From contig JAHNUO010000024.1 in assembly GCA_019787685.1 (NCBI GenBank), forward strand, positions 372,001 through 436,000: a stretch of 64,000 bases of DNA. The letters are read 5' to 3'. Below, piece by piece: positions 63,060 to 64,000 of the stretch. Numbering within the stretch: the stretch's first letter is position 1; the number at the start of each line of letters is the position of its first letter. Below the pieces are notes generated by a model. The model was given only the letters and a program-made list of their open reading frames with translations, searched no databases and was not told the origin of the DNA. The stretch comes from Chiua virens (lineage: Eukaryota > Basidiomycota > Agaricomycetes > Boletales > Boletaceae). The position numbers and the translations under genes are program-made.

Positions 63060-63129
63060 GTATCACGACGCGTTTTCAGAGTCAGCCAAACGATGAGAGC
63101 GACATCGGATATTGATGCTTTTCGCACAG
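63060..63129. repeat. Dispersed direct repeat, second copy
   Basis: Second occurrence of the repeat at 59893-59962, in the same orientation and about 3.17 kb away. Confidence 0.8.
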
Positions 63130-64000
63130 GACTACACTTCGTCTCCAACCGTCACCAAGAACCTTCTTGGGTCATAAAAGCGAGAAACATATTCGATAAG
63201 TAGCCATCGTATGGTTGTGTCATGGCACATCGATATCAACGGGACGCGGATGATATTACCTTCACGTAAAAATATAGCTCGGCTGAGTTCGCTCTGAACG
63301 GCGAATGCGGTCCTAGGGAGGTGGAAGAAACACAAAGACCATAGATAAGGCGGTTAATGCGAGCCGTCTGACAGTATAATCACATTCGGACTTGAGAACA
63401 TAATTAAACTTGATAGGGTGCAACAAATTTGAAACGGCGGGTGTACTACGCGCGCGGCATCACGCACGTTTTACATGGCTTCAACTTGAACCTTGTCGAG
63501 ATGACCGCCAGCGCCCAGGCAAACAGATACTTGGGTAACGATTCGACTAAATGAATGTGAGACAAGGAACGTGTGTAGTCACATCACTCACATACATTAT
63601 GATACATAGCAACTTATAACCCATATCATGCTCCATCATGTCTCGCACTGGTTTCACCGTCAAGCGAACAAAAGGTTAGAGTAAACTGGGAACCTGCAGG
63701 GGGAAACAAACGTGTAACTCTCGGAAGTGGCAACGGTTGAAACGTTGAATGCTGTAACAGTTGACCCTGCCATCGTGTAGGTTATAGCGCACGGGGCAAG
63801 CGTGTAAACCCGAGGAATTCGTCGCATAGGCGCATATACCGCATCTGTTGACAAAACAGCGGTGAACTTGTGGCCGCGTGAATTTGTGGAGGACGTAGGA
63901 ACAGCCTGAAGCCATTGCACCTATATTTCTTCAGAGTCCTAATGCGGTCTCCCGACCGGGTAGTATTCCCGAGCTTTTGATAGTTCTTTGTACCATTCGA

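Larger units (their letters stand above)
58499..64000. other. Long CpG-normal region without a recognised gene
   Basis: Only short overlapping frames on both strands. The longest continuous candidates (60791-61069 plus, 61531-61965 plus) show no motif. A dispersed direct repeat is listed separately. Confidence 0.4.

Overview
The window comes from a filamentous basidiomycete, most likely an Agaricomycete. Genes are split by many short GT-AG introns. Gene content is typical of mushrooms: a HET-domain protein, a C2-like/TPR protein, a FAS1 protein, a mitochondrial complex I 49-kDa subunit, an Atg27-like receptor, an M17 aminopeptidase, a histidine acid phosphatase and a CBM21 PP1-regulatory subunit. 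No rRNA, tRNA or CRISPR array was recognised.

Layout: 1-4.4 kb, the end of an amidohydrolase gene and a multi-exon gene of unknown function. 4.47-16.99 kb, copy 1 of a 12.5-kb segmental duplication carrying a P-loop GTPase-like gene. 16.5-35 kb, a gene-dense block (Atg27, NDUFS2, a small membrane protein, C2-TPR, an unrecognised mushroom protein, FAS1, HET, an unknown gene, leucyl aminopeptidase, acid phosphatase). 35.19-47.93 kb, copy 2 of the duplication in the same orientation, with a second GTPase gene and a truncated Atg27 relic, invaded by several transposable elements. 47.9-54.3 kb, CpG-poor repeat debris: a Tc1/mariner element, gypsy-like and WD40 remnants. 56.5-58.5 kb, the glycogen-targeting PP1 subunit. 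58.5-64 kb, no recognised gene.

The outstanding feature is inside the two GTPase genes. A block that looks like an 86-bp minisatellite within a 5-kb intron is, when read for splice signals, a tandem array of mini-introns. Each unit has a GTAAGT donor, a CTRAT branch site, a pyrimidine tract and a CATAG acceptor. Neighbouring mini-introns are separated by exactly 3 nt. Copy 1 has 55 such one-codon micro-exons and copy 2 has 51. Four more per copy lie in unrelated introns just downstream. The 3-nt slots are the most variable sites of the unit (seven codons in copy 1, seven in copy 2). They never contain a stop codon, and the flanking exons join in phase 0. In copy 2 the introns have diverged strongly in sequence and length, yet every AG-NNN-GT junction is intact. 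I infer a combinatorial codon array that inserts a variable peptide, rich in A, L, R, E, Q and G, into a GTPase-like protein. I know of no described system of this kind, but I could not search for one.
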